Assembly (NCBI GenBank): GCA_929113105.1
Contig: OV816026.1
Coordinates: 121,051,025 to 121,115,024, forward strand
Reading direction: 5' to 3'
DNA: 64,000 nucleotides
Origin: Agrypnus murinus
Lineage: Eukaryota > Arthropoda > Insecta > Coleoptera > Elateridae
Shown here one piece after another: positions 40,801 through 53,001 of the stretch (position 1 is its first letter; each line of letters starts with the position of its first letter). The position numbers and the translations under genes are program-made. A model generated the notes under the pieces. That model was not told the DNA's origin. It ran no database searches and was given only the letters and a program-made list of their open reading frames with translations.

Positions 40801-43800
40801 TGTTAACACGGTAGAAGTGTAATGTAAGTGTACTGTAATGTTGACTGTTGACACTGTACTTTCTTTTCTTTACTATTTCTATCAATTTTTCTTTTTTTGG
40901 GTGATATGAACTAACTAAATTATTTCAAATATACCAGTTCATACATCTTTTAAGCGTTACAACAATAGAACAGTTAGAATTTAATTCATCGCCTGCCCAT
41001 TGGACAAATAGGATTCAAGCATAGTAATTTCAGATCGTTATCTCTTTTGATTTTTGTTTTTCAATGCTTTTTAAATTTACCTTCTCTATATTTTTCAAAT
41101 GCACGAGCTAAATAAAACCCTATAACTCTTCAGCACGTTAATTTTCTAGCAGTCAATAGAGCTTTTATTAAAACGAAATTTCACGTATTGTGTTAGCGAG
41201 AGAATGCAATTGCACCAATTTACTTATGCTGTGCCGTCTCTATTTAGACTCCTCTGCATAGATAATAATAAGAGATATGTCTGAGCAATCTGAAGTTAGA
41301 ATTTATTAATTTGCATTGCAGTTCAACGTAGGTAAATGACTTACATCTTACGACTTCAATTTTCTATGTGTCAACTATGTGACAACTTCGTCCGTTATGC
41401 ATAAGAGATGAAAATAAAAATCTCATGCAACTCTGTTATAGGGTGGTTTCGATCATTTTCCTGTTTATCATTTGATTTGCGGAACACGACATGTCGATTT
41501 CCATAAACTTTATGTCGAATGCACGACCAGTGATGAAAACTGATAAACAACGCAGTCCTCTGAAAATGACTTTTGTATTACGTCTGGTTTATTTGAATGT
41601 GCTGTGCATATTGTATTTTATAAATTTTAGAACGCTCTAATAAATTTTAAGTTATTTATGTATATAAATCAGTTAGAGTAGATAATATTCAGAAACACTT
41701 GCAAAGCTTTCATCTATGGCACTAGTCATGCTAGTTATAGTATAGGCGACTGTATTTAGCTGGATCGTGAAATAAGACATGCAACGAATGCAACAATCTA
41801 TTCAGCGTTCGTTCAATATACAATTCATTCCTTTTCTAAATGAAATTCCCCGACTTCAATATCTACTAGGATTTATTGCATTTTCCCGAGATTTTCCTTG
41901 AGTGTATAACAAGAATTCCTCCAAATTATGTTTGTTGTTTTGCATTTATCTAAAACAATTATCGAAGAATTTCAGACTTATATTAGAACAAAAATCCTTA
42001 GAATAAAATATGCAGAAATTTCATAATTTTGCCTCCAAATTTTACAGAAATATAAATCTAACATTTTTGCTGAAACTTTTAGGCAGGCTAATTCGTGATA
42101 TATCAAAATATGTAAAATATATTTTAGGTGAATATATTCAATATTTATCTTATTTAAATTTCTGAATAACATAAATCTTAATATCGGAGATTAGCTGTCC
42201 GGAGGCAGCTCACGCGTGAAATATGGAATTCATTTATCAGCACTGTTCGTCCGTCGTGTAATTTCAGAAAATAATGTCTAAACTTGTTTTGGAAACATAC
42301 ATTAAAAACAATTTGAGTTTTCCATTTAAAAATCCATTTTTTAAAGCTAACTTCTTCATAAAATATGTCGATAATATAAACAGGCCTTCATTAATTTTAA
42401 TTTTTTGCTTGTTGAAGTGGTAGGTAGACGTTCCACAACAGAACCCTCGAAGGTTTTAACTACGTATGCAAGAAATCAAGTCTGAATATATTACTTTGGA
42501 AATGAAAGGTATAAAATCGAATAAAATTTTAGAAAAAGTTTAAAAGTTTAATTAAATTAAAGTTAGATAGGAAAATATCTTTTAGAGATAAAACTTCCCA
42601 CAAGAGATTACATTTTCCCTGGCTAAAGATACCATTAGGCATATCGATCATTCTAATACCGTAATAATTATATAGAATAATTATTATAATATTCTTTTGT
42701 AAAATACTACAATCCTATTGTAAAAATTATTTCAACTGCAATTCAATTCAATAGAATGAAACAATATTTAAAGCAAACTAAAATTTGAGGAAAAATCGAA
42801 GCTTTACTGAAATACAGAGCGATTTTTCACCAAACCAGAAGCTTTTGACAAACTAGCATAACTCCCATTGAAAAATCAGAAACCAGATATTCACATGCAT
42901 AAGATTGTTCATAGGATTTTTCGAGAGTCGAATAATGAGCAAAATGTAAAAGAAATAATCAGGAAAATTGCTAAAACAAACACAAAATGCCTTACGCTGT
43001 GAAAGCGGTGACAGGTATAGACAAACTGTAATCGAACGAATTCGGTACGTAGAACGCAAAACGATCTACAAAACAGTTCCTGGTGGCATATATGTAGTAT
43101 CTCTTAAAGATTACTCACAAACAAGAATTTACTAATAATTATTTTTTCGGTCCCTGCATGAAACGCCGATAATCTCTGTATTTTTTACCTTTAAAATCGC
43201 TTCAAGTATAATCTGTAAAATTCTGAAGCTTGCAGCTTACGCCATTCAAGAGGTATATAGTCATAAAATGATTTTTTAAGAAATGTGCCCCATGCGACTC
43301 CCTTGGGTCTCTTAGGATTAAAAATATACTCATGCATCATATTGGGGTAAGGCACATCTAAATCTGTAAATTTCAACATACTAATTCCTCTAGTTTTCGA
43401 GATATTTTTCGGTGGACATCGGACATCGGAACTGGATATTATTATATCCAGTTATTATATATGTTTGATGTGAACACATACCCTGACAATGTAGTTTATA
43501 ATATTTGTTACAACCTACCTACACAGTTACAATTTGAATATATTTAGTTGTAGACTGCCTTACTCCTTTTCTATTTAATTCAATATGTTCATATTATCTC
43601 GAAGTATTCTTCTTTTATATTTTTCATATCATTGCTTATAATATCATATACTTTTTCTTCTGTGTGTGCATTTAAGCGATTGGACTTTTGACCACGTAAA
43701 ACCTACGAGAAGTAACAAGAATAAATAATAGTTATTTACGTGCCAAGCTTTGTAAATTAATCTTTACGGGCGAGTTGGAAAGTTTGTGGGGCGAACTACG

Positions 43801-43969
43801 AAGGAGCGAGCCTCCATAATCCAGCGAGTCCAATAACGATTAATTGCAAAGCGTGTCACGTACAAACATTTATATTCACCTTTTAACATTTTTTTCACCA
43901 GCATTTTTTTTATGAATTGTATATTTTTTATAAAAAGACATTTTGGAATCAAAGGTGGTAGCACAATCT
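40801..43969. other. Long AT-rich non-coding stretch
   Basis: No gene recognised. A 62-codon minus-strand frame (43191-43379) was looked at and not accepted. Confidence 0.4.
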
Positions 43970-44154
43970 ATAGCTAGGCGTTGTCATGGTGTTGTGGTAA
44001 AGCAACAAAGTAGTTTCATTAGCTTTTTGTCGATGAGCATTGTAAAATTCTACTAAAGATCTCTTTTAGGAGCCCCCAAAGTTTTACATTTATTAAGTTA
44101 CATAAAGGCCTGTAAAGTGGTACATAGAAGGTAGAAATAAATAAATAAATAAAT
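43970..44154 (+). mobile_element. Possible retroposon 3' end with (AAAT)n tail
   Basis: A tail of five AAAT units (44135-44154) follows non-AT-rich sequence (TTACATAAAGGCCTGTAAAG, GGTACATAGAAGGTAG), as at the 3' ends of many insect LINEs and SINEs. The upstream boundary is a guess; GGTGTTGTGGTAAAGC near 43990 could be a degraded head. Directly after the tail lies a perfect hairpin ATGAAACCAATA / TATTGGTTTCAT. No target duplication identified. Confidence 0.35.
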
Positions 44155-45210
44155 GAAACCAATATTCTATTATTGGTTTCATTTTGATATTGAACTCTCC
44201 CTTCATGGATAAACTACCATTTTGGGGTATTGAATTATATTTTATTCATTTTAATTGTTTAATGAATCGGTCAGGCTGATTTAGCTCGAGAACGGCGACA
44301 TATGGGAGGAACAAAAATCAAAATTAAATATTGGCAATTAACCCACAAATGAGATGTGTGTTTGTGTGTGTAATTCACAAACGACGCTCAGGACAGCTGT
44401 CTCGAGATTTTTGTTTCACATCAGTGAATGTAGTCGCTTGTGAAGTACACACATATTATTCGAGCTCGTATAATAATCCCAAAATAACAGTAATATCGAT
44501 AACATAACCATAACATCACCTATATATAGAGAAGAACCGCAAATTTTTCGATCTAAAAATGATCTAAAAATATTTCCATTAATATTATTATACCTACCAT
44601 TAATTTGTACCCCCCAAATTTGTACCCACTATTTATAAATAAATTAGAAGAGTGTATTTAATCTTCTAGTCACCCCAACTAAATACCATTTACAAATGAA
44701 ATTGAAAAATTCCAAAAACTTTAGCTATTAAAAGTATAAAACTCTATAGGGTCTTCGCGTCTTTAAGAAACATTTAAGCCTTTTTACTTAAAAGTTAAAT
44801 TCAAAAATAAATCTAACAGAGACAGTCGTTATTACACTGTTACAAATAAAAAAAAATAAATATACAAGACCTCCCACCTACATAATTTTTTTGATATTGA
44901 AGATTAAACACTTTTCATACTTAGAGAATTTTCTCATCACATCGGGTTGTTTTCCCAGCCCGCTGAATGTACCTCGCCCAGCTTTGGTGTCTTGTACTAC
45001 TTTAATGACCAAAACTTAGCCATTTCTTGTTACATTTCGGAAATCTCTACCGGGAAGTTAAGAAGTGTAGTTTTACAAAAGTTAAAAAAAATGTATCGGT
45101 AAAGTAATGACTGAGTTATAGCCTGAAACAGTCACGAAAAAAGTTTTTTCTTGTAAATTTAAATTTAAAGTAAATTTAAATTAAAGTTTCAGCGGTTCAA
45201 AATGATATTT
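44155..45210. other. Non-coding stretch with one inverted repeat
   Basis: 20-base arms GTGTGTAATTCACAAACGAC (44366-44385) and the near-complement at 44433-44452 (18 of 20 paired) enclose a 47-base loop. Nothing else recognised. Confidence 0.45.
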
Positions 45211-45684
45211 ACTCAGAAAACAACAAAATTGTTGAAAAGCATAATAATGCAAAACCTCCTAAAACTAATGAATGTGTGAAATCCACGAACGGTACTTCGA
45301 GACTCGAGTTTCGAGCTTGTTAGCTCTCATCAGTCGAAGATAGCCGCTCGTACCACGAGATCATTTAAATTTATAATTAAAGTAGGCGGGAATTTTTTTA
45401 TACGTTTGGCGATCCTGCCAATTGACTCGCTGTGTAAATTAGAGGTTATGCAATTTTATGTTCTAGATTAAACACTTTGGAGCGTCACTTTGACAATTCA
45501 AATCAAACTGTGAAGTGAACACTTAGTGTTGCCAATCTTATTTAAAAATCACAGCCAACTTTAATTATAAATTCAAATGATCTCGTGGTAGCTTTCACAC
45601 ATCCAACGGAGTAGAAATACTAATTCCGGATTTTAGTGTGTTTTGCGTTATTATGCTTTTCAGCAATTTTGTTGTTTTCTAACT
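45211..45684. repeat. Foldback / MITE-like element, 474 bp
   Basis: The left arm (45211-45383) and right arm (45556-45684) pair over AGAAAACAACAAAATTG, GAAAAGCATAATAA, GCAAAAC, GTGTGAAA, CCACGAGATCATTT and TTTATAATTAAAGT. The left arm carries an extra ~70 bp (about 45280-45350, rich in CGAG palindromes) absent from the right arm. No frame and no certain target duplication. It directly precedes a copy of repeat R. Confidence 0.75.
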
Positions 45685-45769
45685 CATATTGCCCACTATT
45701 GGTGAAACTTTTAAACAAGATATTTATATCTTGCTTTTTAAACTTTTACGTTTGATGCGCAGCCAAACC

Positions 45770-46265
45770 GCCAACAGTCAAAGCCGGACCCCCATACTGA
45801 CGTCTCCGAAACGCTACCGGGCGGCATGCAGTTTCTCATTCAGTCAGCTAGCGAACTCTCTGACGGAGATTAACTTGATTCTTCACCATTCGTCTAGGTC
45901 AGAACGGGATATTTAGCTCCATAAAAGACCCTGACGTCAGGTAAGAATCAAACCAACCACACCGGACCCTCTTGTTAGCAGAGCTAACTCCGCAACGTTT
46001 TAGAGTCATCGTCGAGAAACACTTAGGTATAACTCTACCACACATTTCCTTCTGATTGCGTCATCCGTTACCCAGACAGGCTTGGGATTGGTAGACAACA
46101 ACCAGTTCTAAGGGTGAACGCCTTGTGGTCTGCCTACAAGCTAGTCTCGGATTCTAGTGCTTTCTGACACCTCTAACGACTGCCCTCCCTCCGTCTTCGG
46201 GTTAGTCTCCGATACTAATGCAGTTCGACTAGCGACTGCTTGTCCGTTCACCATGCACGGACGCC
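45770..46265 (-). repeat. Dispersed repeat R, copy 4 of 4
   Basis: Colinear with 36113-36550: GCCGGACCCCCATACTG, CCGAAACGCTACC, GGCATGCAGTTTCTCAT, CATTCGTCTAGGTCAGA, GGACCCTCTTGTT, ACACATTTCCTTCTGAT, ACAAGCTAGTCTCG and CGACTGCTTGTCCGTTC. Only the 5' half in sense orientation is present. It holds a ~50-bp segment (about 46180-46230) missing from copy 3. No coding sequence. Confidence 0.78.
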
Positions 46266-49170
46266 TGGTATACAGGGTGTAACTAATATAACTGATTTTT
46301 TATTAATCACATCAACGAATGTTTAGGAATAAGTGCTACCAGTTTCCACCAAAATGTTTCTCCCAAAAATATTAAGCAAAAAATCCAATGCCTACAGGGA
46401 ACCGGAAAATGGTTTAAAAAATTTTTGTAATACTTTTTACAGCTTTTTAAGTATTGAATTAAAACATTAATTTTATTTAAAAATATATTTTATGGAAAAT
46501 GGCTGAAGGCAGTCACAGGAACAACAATATAAAAATGTTTGCAACTTAATTCTACATCATTTTATATAAAAAAAATACATGGTGTTCTACTGAAATTTTG
46601 AAAAAGGAAACTGATCAAATACCGAAATCTAAATAGTAATACATTTTGACTATTCCGTGCATGCAGTCACAATTTTTTTCCAAAAGTTCAGAACCTTCCT
46701 GCAGCCAACCTTCAGAAGAGAAGATCTCAGTTAGTTATCTTAATGTTAACATCTACCTTCCAAATGTCAATAGAGTCTAAAACGGTTTTGCATCTGTCAT
46801 CAACTTACAAAATTCTACAATGCAAGAAGCAACTGGAAAATAGAGATACATATGTACAAAGCAATGAGTTAATAATCAAAACAAAGGGAAGAATTAACTT
46901 GAGAGATAGTTTAATCGTTATTGTGAAGACTATACATCCTTAGAATTTTGAAGAGAACAGGATGATTTCACAAAGTGACTATTCCTGAAAAAAAGGAAAA
47001 ATATTGAAAATCAATCAGTTATCTTAAAGAATATATTACCATATCCAAATTACGATATCAAAACACGACAAGGACTAAATATTACTGAGAAACCCAAGTC
47101 TCAATTGTTGAAACTACATTACTTATTATAATGAGACACTTTTGTCACGGTTTCATATTCGCAAGACTAGGTGTTGATAGCGAAAGGAAAGAATCAAAAA
47201 CAGTGAATGCTTTCCAATAATACAGTTGCCACGGGGAATAATATAAATAAGTTTGGTTGAGAATTTTGAAATTGATAAAATCAAGAATGTAACAATTCTT
47301 CACAAAGAGTTTATAACGAGTTAAACGTATATAAAATATCTTTATATAAAGGAACAAACATATATTTGCTACATATAAATGGTTCCTATATGTGTAATAA
47401 TTAATAATTTAATAACTGTTAAGACGATAAAGGCGGTAGCTTGGTGATCGGAAAAGTATATAAAATTACAAGGAAGCTTTCCAGTAACAAACAAAAGTCA
47501 ACATAAGTTGACATATCGTTAGGAAAGTGAAAGCTGTTGTTATCGACCAATTAAAGCTACACCTGAAAGGAAATCTTTGCAGTAAGGGTACCATAGGAAG
47601 GTCCGAAAGATAATTGATAAGGTATCTAGTATTCAAAGGTGTGTTACCAGTGGTGATAAAGAGAAGATCTTAAATAGTTAAGAGGTTATATTTATAAAAG
47701 AAAACAAGCATCCTTTATAAAAGTTCAGCAACAGTGTAAACAAGAGAAGGTGATAATCATTTAATCCTTAAATAAATAAAGAAGTGGTTGGAAAAACATC
47801 AATGTTGATGTTGGTTTGCTTCCAAGCTATACTGAATAAATTTTGCATTCTCATATTTAATTAGTGTATTGGTTAAAAAAAATTATGTGTATTAATTTCA
47901 CCACTGATAAAGTTAAAATTACCGGTAAAGCAAGTACAAGGTGCTATTAACGCATAAAATTATTAATGGCGAAATTCTATTTCTGTTATTAATGTACAGG
48001 TTAAATTTATAACCAAGTATAATAGTAGTAAAATCAGACTTTCAAAGAAGTAACCTTGTAAAGTTGTTTAACAACATAATAATGTCTTCGTATAGTAGCA
48101 ACGTATGGTTTATACAAGTAACTTGATTATCCACCAAAAGGAAACAATTACAGGTTCTAAACAGAGCATAACTGAAACCGACGATAATGCATTGACGTAA
48201 AAGCAATGTGCCTTTTGGGATTTCGAGTTGTGTAAATAAGATCGATGTCATTCTGTTGATACTGAGAGCAACATGGCTTTTGTTTCAGTTAGTACATTAA
48301 AATCTGCAAAAACGTGTTATTAAAAGAAAAATAATAATAAAAGTAATAATAGTTCATTTTCTTTGTTAATGTTTGGAAGTCATTTGATAATTTTATTAGG
48401 ATTAATTTGCTTATTATTAAACGGAGATGCCTTTTCCAGATTTTTATTAATAACGTTTTTACTAATAATGTTTGTTCACTCCAAATAAGTCAATTATTAC
48501 TGCAGTACTGTATTATATACTTATAATTATCCCACTTCAATAAAAAAATAAAAATTTTGATAGTGTGGTGAATGCTGCATTTTGTATATAAAAATCCGAT
48601 TTGTTTATTCTTGGTGTCAATTTGATTTGCATTTGCTGTTATTGATGTTTGGTTTAAAATTATTTAAATTTGTTTTAAACTTTGTACACGTGTGTAATTA
48701 AAAAAAGGAATTTAATCAGTCAACATTCATTAATAATCATTTTGCGAATTAAAATATCATGTCTACCTTATATCACTAACTCGTTTTTCATCACTTTTAC
48801 ATAAAAGGGCTTTCTTAAACACTCTAAGGTTGCTTTCAATTTCAAAACATAGGTACCTCTTTTTGTAAACGATTATCTTATATTTCTGTGTATATGATAC
48901 AATTCTACTTACTATATATAGTATTTTCGTGATATAAAATTTTGTAGACCAACTGTGAAGAAAGGCATTGTTGAGACATGTTTCAATAATTTTTATTTCT
49001 AGAACTCGGTAACAAAATATGAGTTTGCTAAACATTATTTCAATACCAACGTCGCCATAGAAGTTTTTAGACAGCCAATAACTTTATCGAAATTTAGCTA
49101 AATCGATAATACATTTTTCACATGGTAACTAACTTGTTCCATTTGTTTGCCAATCAGTTTGTTGACAGTA
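46266..49170. other. Long AT-rich non-coding stretch
   Basis: No gene recognised. It begins with TATACAGGGTGTAAC, a motif frequent at the edges of insect dispersed repeats. A 66-codon plus-strand frame at 46743-46943 has no recognisable feature. Confidence 0.4.
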
Positions 49171-49260
49171 ACAGCCGTACTTATAGAAAAATTACACGCG
49201 TGTAACACAGTGTTTATTAATACGTTACACGCGTGTAGATCTTTCTATAAGTACGGCTGT
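49171..49260. repeat. 90-bp hairpin
   Basis: The arms ACAGCCGTACTTATAGAAA and TTTCTATAAGTACGGCTGT (49171-49189 and 49242-49260) are perfect complements. An inner pair ACACGCGTGTAAC / GTTACACGCGTGT follows; ACACGCGTGT is itself a palindrome. Loop about 15 bases. No target duplication seen; may be the core of a small MITE. Confidence 0.8.
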
Positions 49261-50771
49261 AAGTAGTTTATCGATTTATTTTATTGATCAGCGCGAAAGC
49301 ATATGGGCTTAGTGCTATTGGATGTATTGTTGAAACTAGTTGACAAAAAAAACAACACATTTACTGCACACGATTTGTCAATAATGTGTATTTCTCTTGC
49401 AGCCCCACTAATTCCCTTGCGTAAAATAATTTATAAGATAGTAATTGACGTAACGATGTTTATTCAGTTTAGCTAGGTATTACCCGTCCAACAAAAAAGA
49501 ACCCTGGTCATCGATGGCGTCTGTGTGATAAAAAACTCACAGTCAAAACAGCATCCATATAATTGCAATGATATTTACAAAAATGGCGTAGCAAGTAATT
49601 TTGTGAGGTTAGGAATAAAAGTTTTCGCAAATATCCCTAATACTGAACCTTCTTTAGCTTTACAGAACTACTATAAAATAAAAGGAGTCACTTTTACTGA
49701 TGTTTTAATGAAACATAAATACAGTAAATTCTTACTTTTCAAACACATTTTTACACTCAAAATAATAACAAAACTATTAGTGGAGTAACCTTACGTTTTT
49801 ATCTCGGAACCGGTCCAAACCACATCAATTTGAATAATTTTTTTTAAAGTCTTGTAAATATAAAATACTAAAACCTTTACAAATTAGAAATTGACGCTCA
49901 GAACGGGAAATATGGTGAAACTCGAATAACCTAAAACCATAACCAAGTGGTGCCGCACCGGTTGCTCAACCAGCTCACAACAGGACAATTTTTGGTGTGT
50001 TATCACATCTATGTATTGGTAGTTCAAAACCACTATTAATTTATTTTGATTCCTTTTGGTTTAAATACGGCAGCCATATTTGTTTCGTGGTGCACGACGT
50101 TTCTTGCAGTTTTCTATGTAAACGGAAATCTTGTTATCGCAAGAACAGTTGGTCGTAGAAAGTCGCAGTAAAAACCATTGCATTGTTCACATTTCCAGCT
50201 ATATTTGTTGTTCTATACATAAATTTTGTAAGATGCTTCCTTATGGGCGCAAATTAAGTTGGAAGTTTAACGCTTTTTTGCAAAATTTCGGATTTTTAGA
50301 GTGTCACATTTCCAGACAATGGTTAAGTATCAGCGCACATTCTTTTTAAAAAAGTACACAGTTAAGGATAGTTTATGTTTAAAATATTTCAAATCTGAAA
50401 CTATTTATGGGCTTTTGAAATTCTCGTTTTCTTCATTTTTGAGCAACTTTGGACCTCAACATCTCTTCTGGTCATGGATGGATTTTCTTTATATTATATA
50501 AAAGTATTCTATTAATTTATTTTTTTCACTACTAGCTTTAAAACATACTATTATCTAGTCTGTTGTCACCTTGTGAAGTTAGCCTTCTTGCCTAGTGGTA
50601 AATAATTTTTTATTATTGACTACTAGTCAATAATCCAGATTTTAGTGTAACACGGGGCAAAAATTCATCCCATTATACACTGGCATCCAGGAAAAAATCC
50701 GTGATCGCGATAGTACGTTTTTTATGTGAGAAGAATAAAAGGAATAAAAGTACTAGTAGTGAAAAAAATAA
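49261..50771. other. Non-coding stretch
   Basis: An 87-codon plus-strand frame (49525-49788) shows no recognisable domain or coding bias and is not called. Otherwise nothing seen. Confidence 0.4.
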
Positions 50772-50893
50772 TATATACACCACGGTTGTGAAGTGTTTTC
50801 TAGAGCCTCTCATCTTATATCCCTCGATGCTGCGCATCTCGGGATCTAATAATGCTCGGCTCTAGAAAAAACTCTTCACAACCTTGGTATATA
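50772..50893. repeat. Short foldback, 122 bp
   Basis: Arms TATATACACCACGGTTGTG and CACAACCTTGGTATATA, continued by GTTTTCTAGAGCC / GGCTCTAGAAAAAAC, around a ~50-base loop that contains its own near-palindrome GATGCTGCGCATC. Probably a small MITE. Confidence 0.7.
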
Positions 50894-52439
50894 ATATACT
50901 ATTAAATTATGGACTGTTATTTAGGTACTGTTTTTTACTTGCATTGGATCAAGTCGGTGTATGGTACAGAAATCATGCAAAGATTCTATAGAAACTCCAT
51001 CATTTCCATCTCAAGAAATAGATTAAGATATTTTGTAAGATTATCTGATAGCTGTTAACGTGATCTTTAGTAGTTTCAATCTATGTATTTACGGTAAATT
51101 TGGTTGATTTTCTACTTTCCTTGTTCTGTATTTTTGCTGCTTGTTTTTGTTAAATTTATTTCTAAATTCGAGTGACAAAAACATTTTGGGAGAACAGTTT
51201 TATGTCTTGTACTAATCTGTATGTATATTTGTAACTTTACCACTAATTATGTAGACAAATTATTTTGCTAGTTATACAATATACTTTTGTTACGAACAAT
51301 TTCAAGCAGAAAACAAAAATGTAAATTTATTTATTAGTAAATGATAACAGACACATAAATACCTATGTACTACACGCGGTGCAGGCGCGGTAGGACGAGA
51401 GATGCGAACGCCTTATTTGATTGTACAGCCGGCTGCGGGCCAGTTGTACATCACAATGAATGATGTTTTACATTTTATTACATATTTTGATTAATATTTG
51501 TTTAAAATTTATAAATCAAGGACCATCGCAATTGCAAAAACATGGTTACAATTTCACAAGAATATATTTTTTTGTTAAATGCTACCTTTCCCGAGATAAA
51601 ACGGTGAAGAGCAAAAACTAGTCGAATTTAATTAGATTTGTGCAGTGCTTAAAACGAGAAATCTGCATAAATGTAAAACCTTCTCAATTTTCGATTATGG
51701 GATTTACGTGCATTTCCAAACGGAAGTGCTTATTAAGACTTTAAAATCAATAAAAATCTGTACAAAAATATACATAATTTTTTATTACAGATGTAGCTTA
51801 TATCTTCTATTTTCCAACTACGTACTTAACTTGAAATTTTTAAATAGTGCTCTTTTGCACCATAGAATTTTTTGACAAGTTGCAGTTTTAGAATTTGCAG
51901 AACCAAAGCTACAATTCTATATAATTTATACATTATTACCTTGAAGTCCCACAAAAGTCATAATTTGATGCAAATTGCACTCTACTAATAGTACTAAATT
52001 AGAATTAGGTCAGGTATATCCATCTCCTTATAAATTTATCCAATGAATAATTGTCATTGTTACAATTGTTTCTACAATTGTATTTATGGCAATTAAAGAT
52101 CAAATACAGTTATTAGGACATGGACAGCTCGGCCCTTAATATGATAATAATAATAGTAATACCATACAATTTTATCAGTCACTGTCACTGCCTAAACTGG
52201 AATCACTGTTAATCGTTAGAAACATTTATGAGCAACTCATTGTAGAACTTTCTATCGTTCTTTAATATTTCTTTCGGTGCTTGCAACATACGTACTCCAA
52301 ATTTCAGAAGAATTCTAGTATAATGTTTAAGCTCACATTTTTTTGCATGAGCCCATATTAAACTAATAGCGTTGAACTCTCAGTGGTATGGTGGCACACG
52401 TAAGGTAAAACTTCATTCTCGTGATTTAGTTGTCAATGG
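50894..52439. other. AT-rich non-coding stretch
   Basis: A slightly GC-rich patch at 51370-51440 (GCGGTGCAGGCGCGGTAGG) is unassigned. No gene recognised. Confidence 0.4.
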
Positions 52440-52540
52440 GTGCGTCCAACACACCGCTGGAAACGCAGCGCTGCAGTAGCTCTCACGGCCTTCTTAGATT
52501 TTAAAATCATCATTTAAAATTTTTTTATTATTCGCTATGT
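52440..52540 (-). repeat. Repeat Q, inverted copy
   Basis: The reverse complement reads GCTGCAGCGCTGCGTTTCCA then GCGGTGTGTTGGACGCACCC. It matches 57297-57345 (CTGCAGCGCTATATTTCCAG, GTGTGTTAGACACACCC). On the plus strand GCAGTAGCTCTCACGGCCTT and ATCATCATTTAAAATTTTT match 55005-55050. So part of one dispersed family is present in both orientations. Confidence 0.6.
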
Positions 52541-53001
52541 GCATGGCGACTCGTGGCGGCCTCTGGTCGTAGACTGAGAAATAAGGACGGAAACCATACC
52601 ATTGGCGTTTATGGACGGATATCTAAAGTGTGAAATAAATCAAATATAAAGACTATTTTCTGTTTACTTTCTACATGAGCGTGTACAGTATTTATTTTTA
52701 TGCGATTAAGAAGAATAAGCATGTAAGTAAATGGTATTTAATATACATATTTTCAGTTATTATTTGACTTTTTGAGGTTATATCCATATATGCACATTTG
52801 AAAATTCAATAATTGGTAAAAAATGATATAAACTTGCACTTGCTATTTGAACCATTATTTTTGCAATTCACTACGCAACAAGTATTCCCACCCATTATAT
52901 TTGCAAAGTTTACTGAAAGCGTCTGTCGTTATTGCTCTATTGCTCCACCTAGCGCTCTTCGGGCGATTATCCAATCCCCTCCAAGCCGACGCACATAGCG
53001 A

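Noticed and set aside
43191..43379. 62-codon minus-strand frame containing KGVAWGTFLKKSFYDYIPLEW
   Set aside because: The sequence resembles translated dispersed repeats seen in insects, not a known protein domain; too short to support a gene.
49525..49788. 87-codon plus-strand frame
   Set aside because: No recognised motif; ends in AT-rich sequence; could be chance at this base composition.
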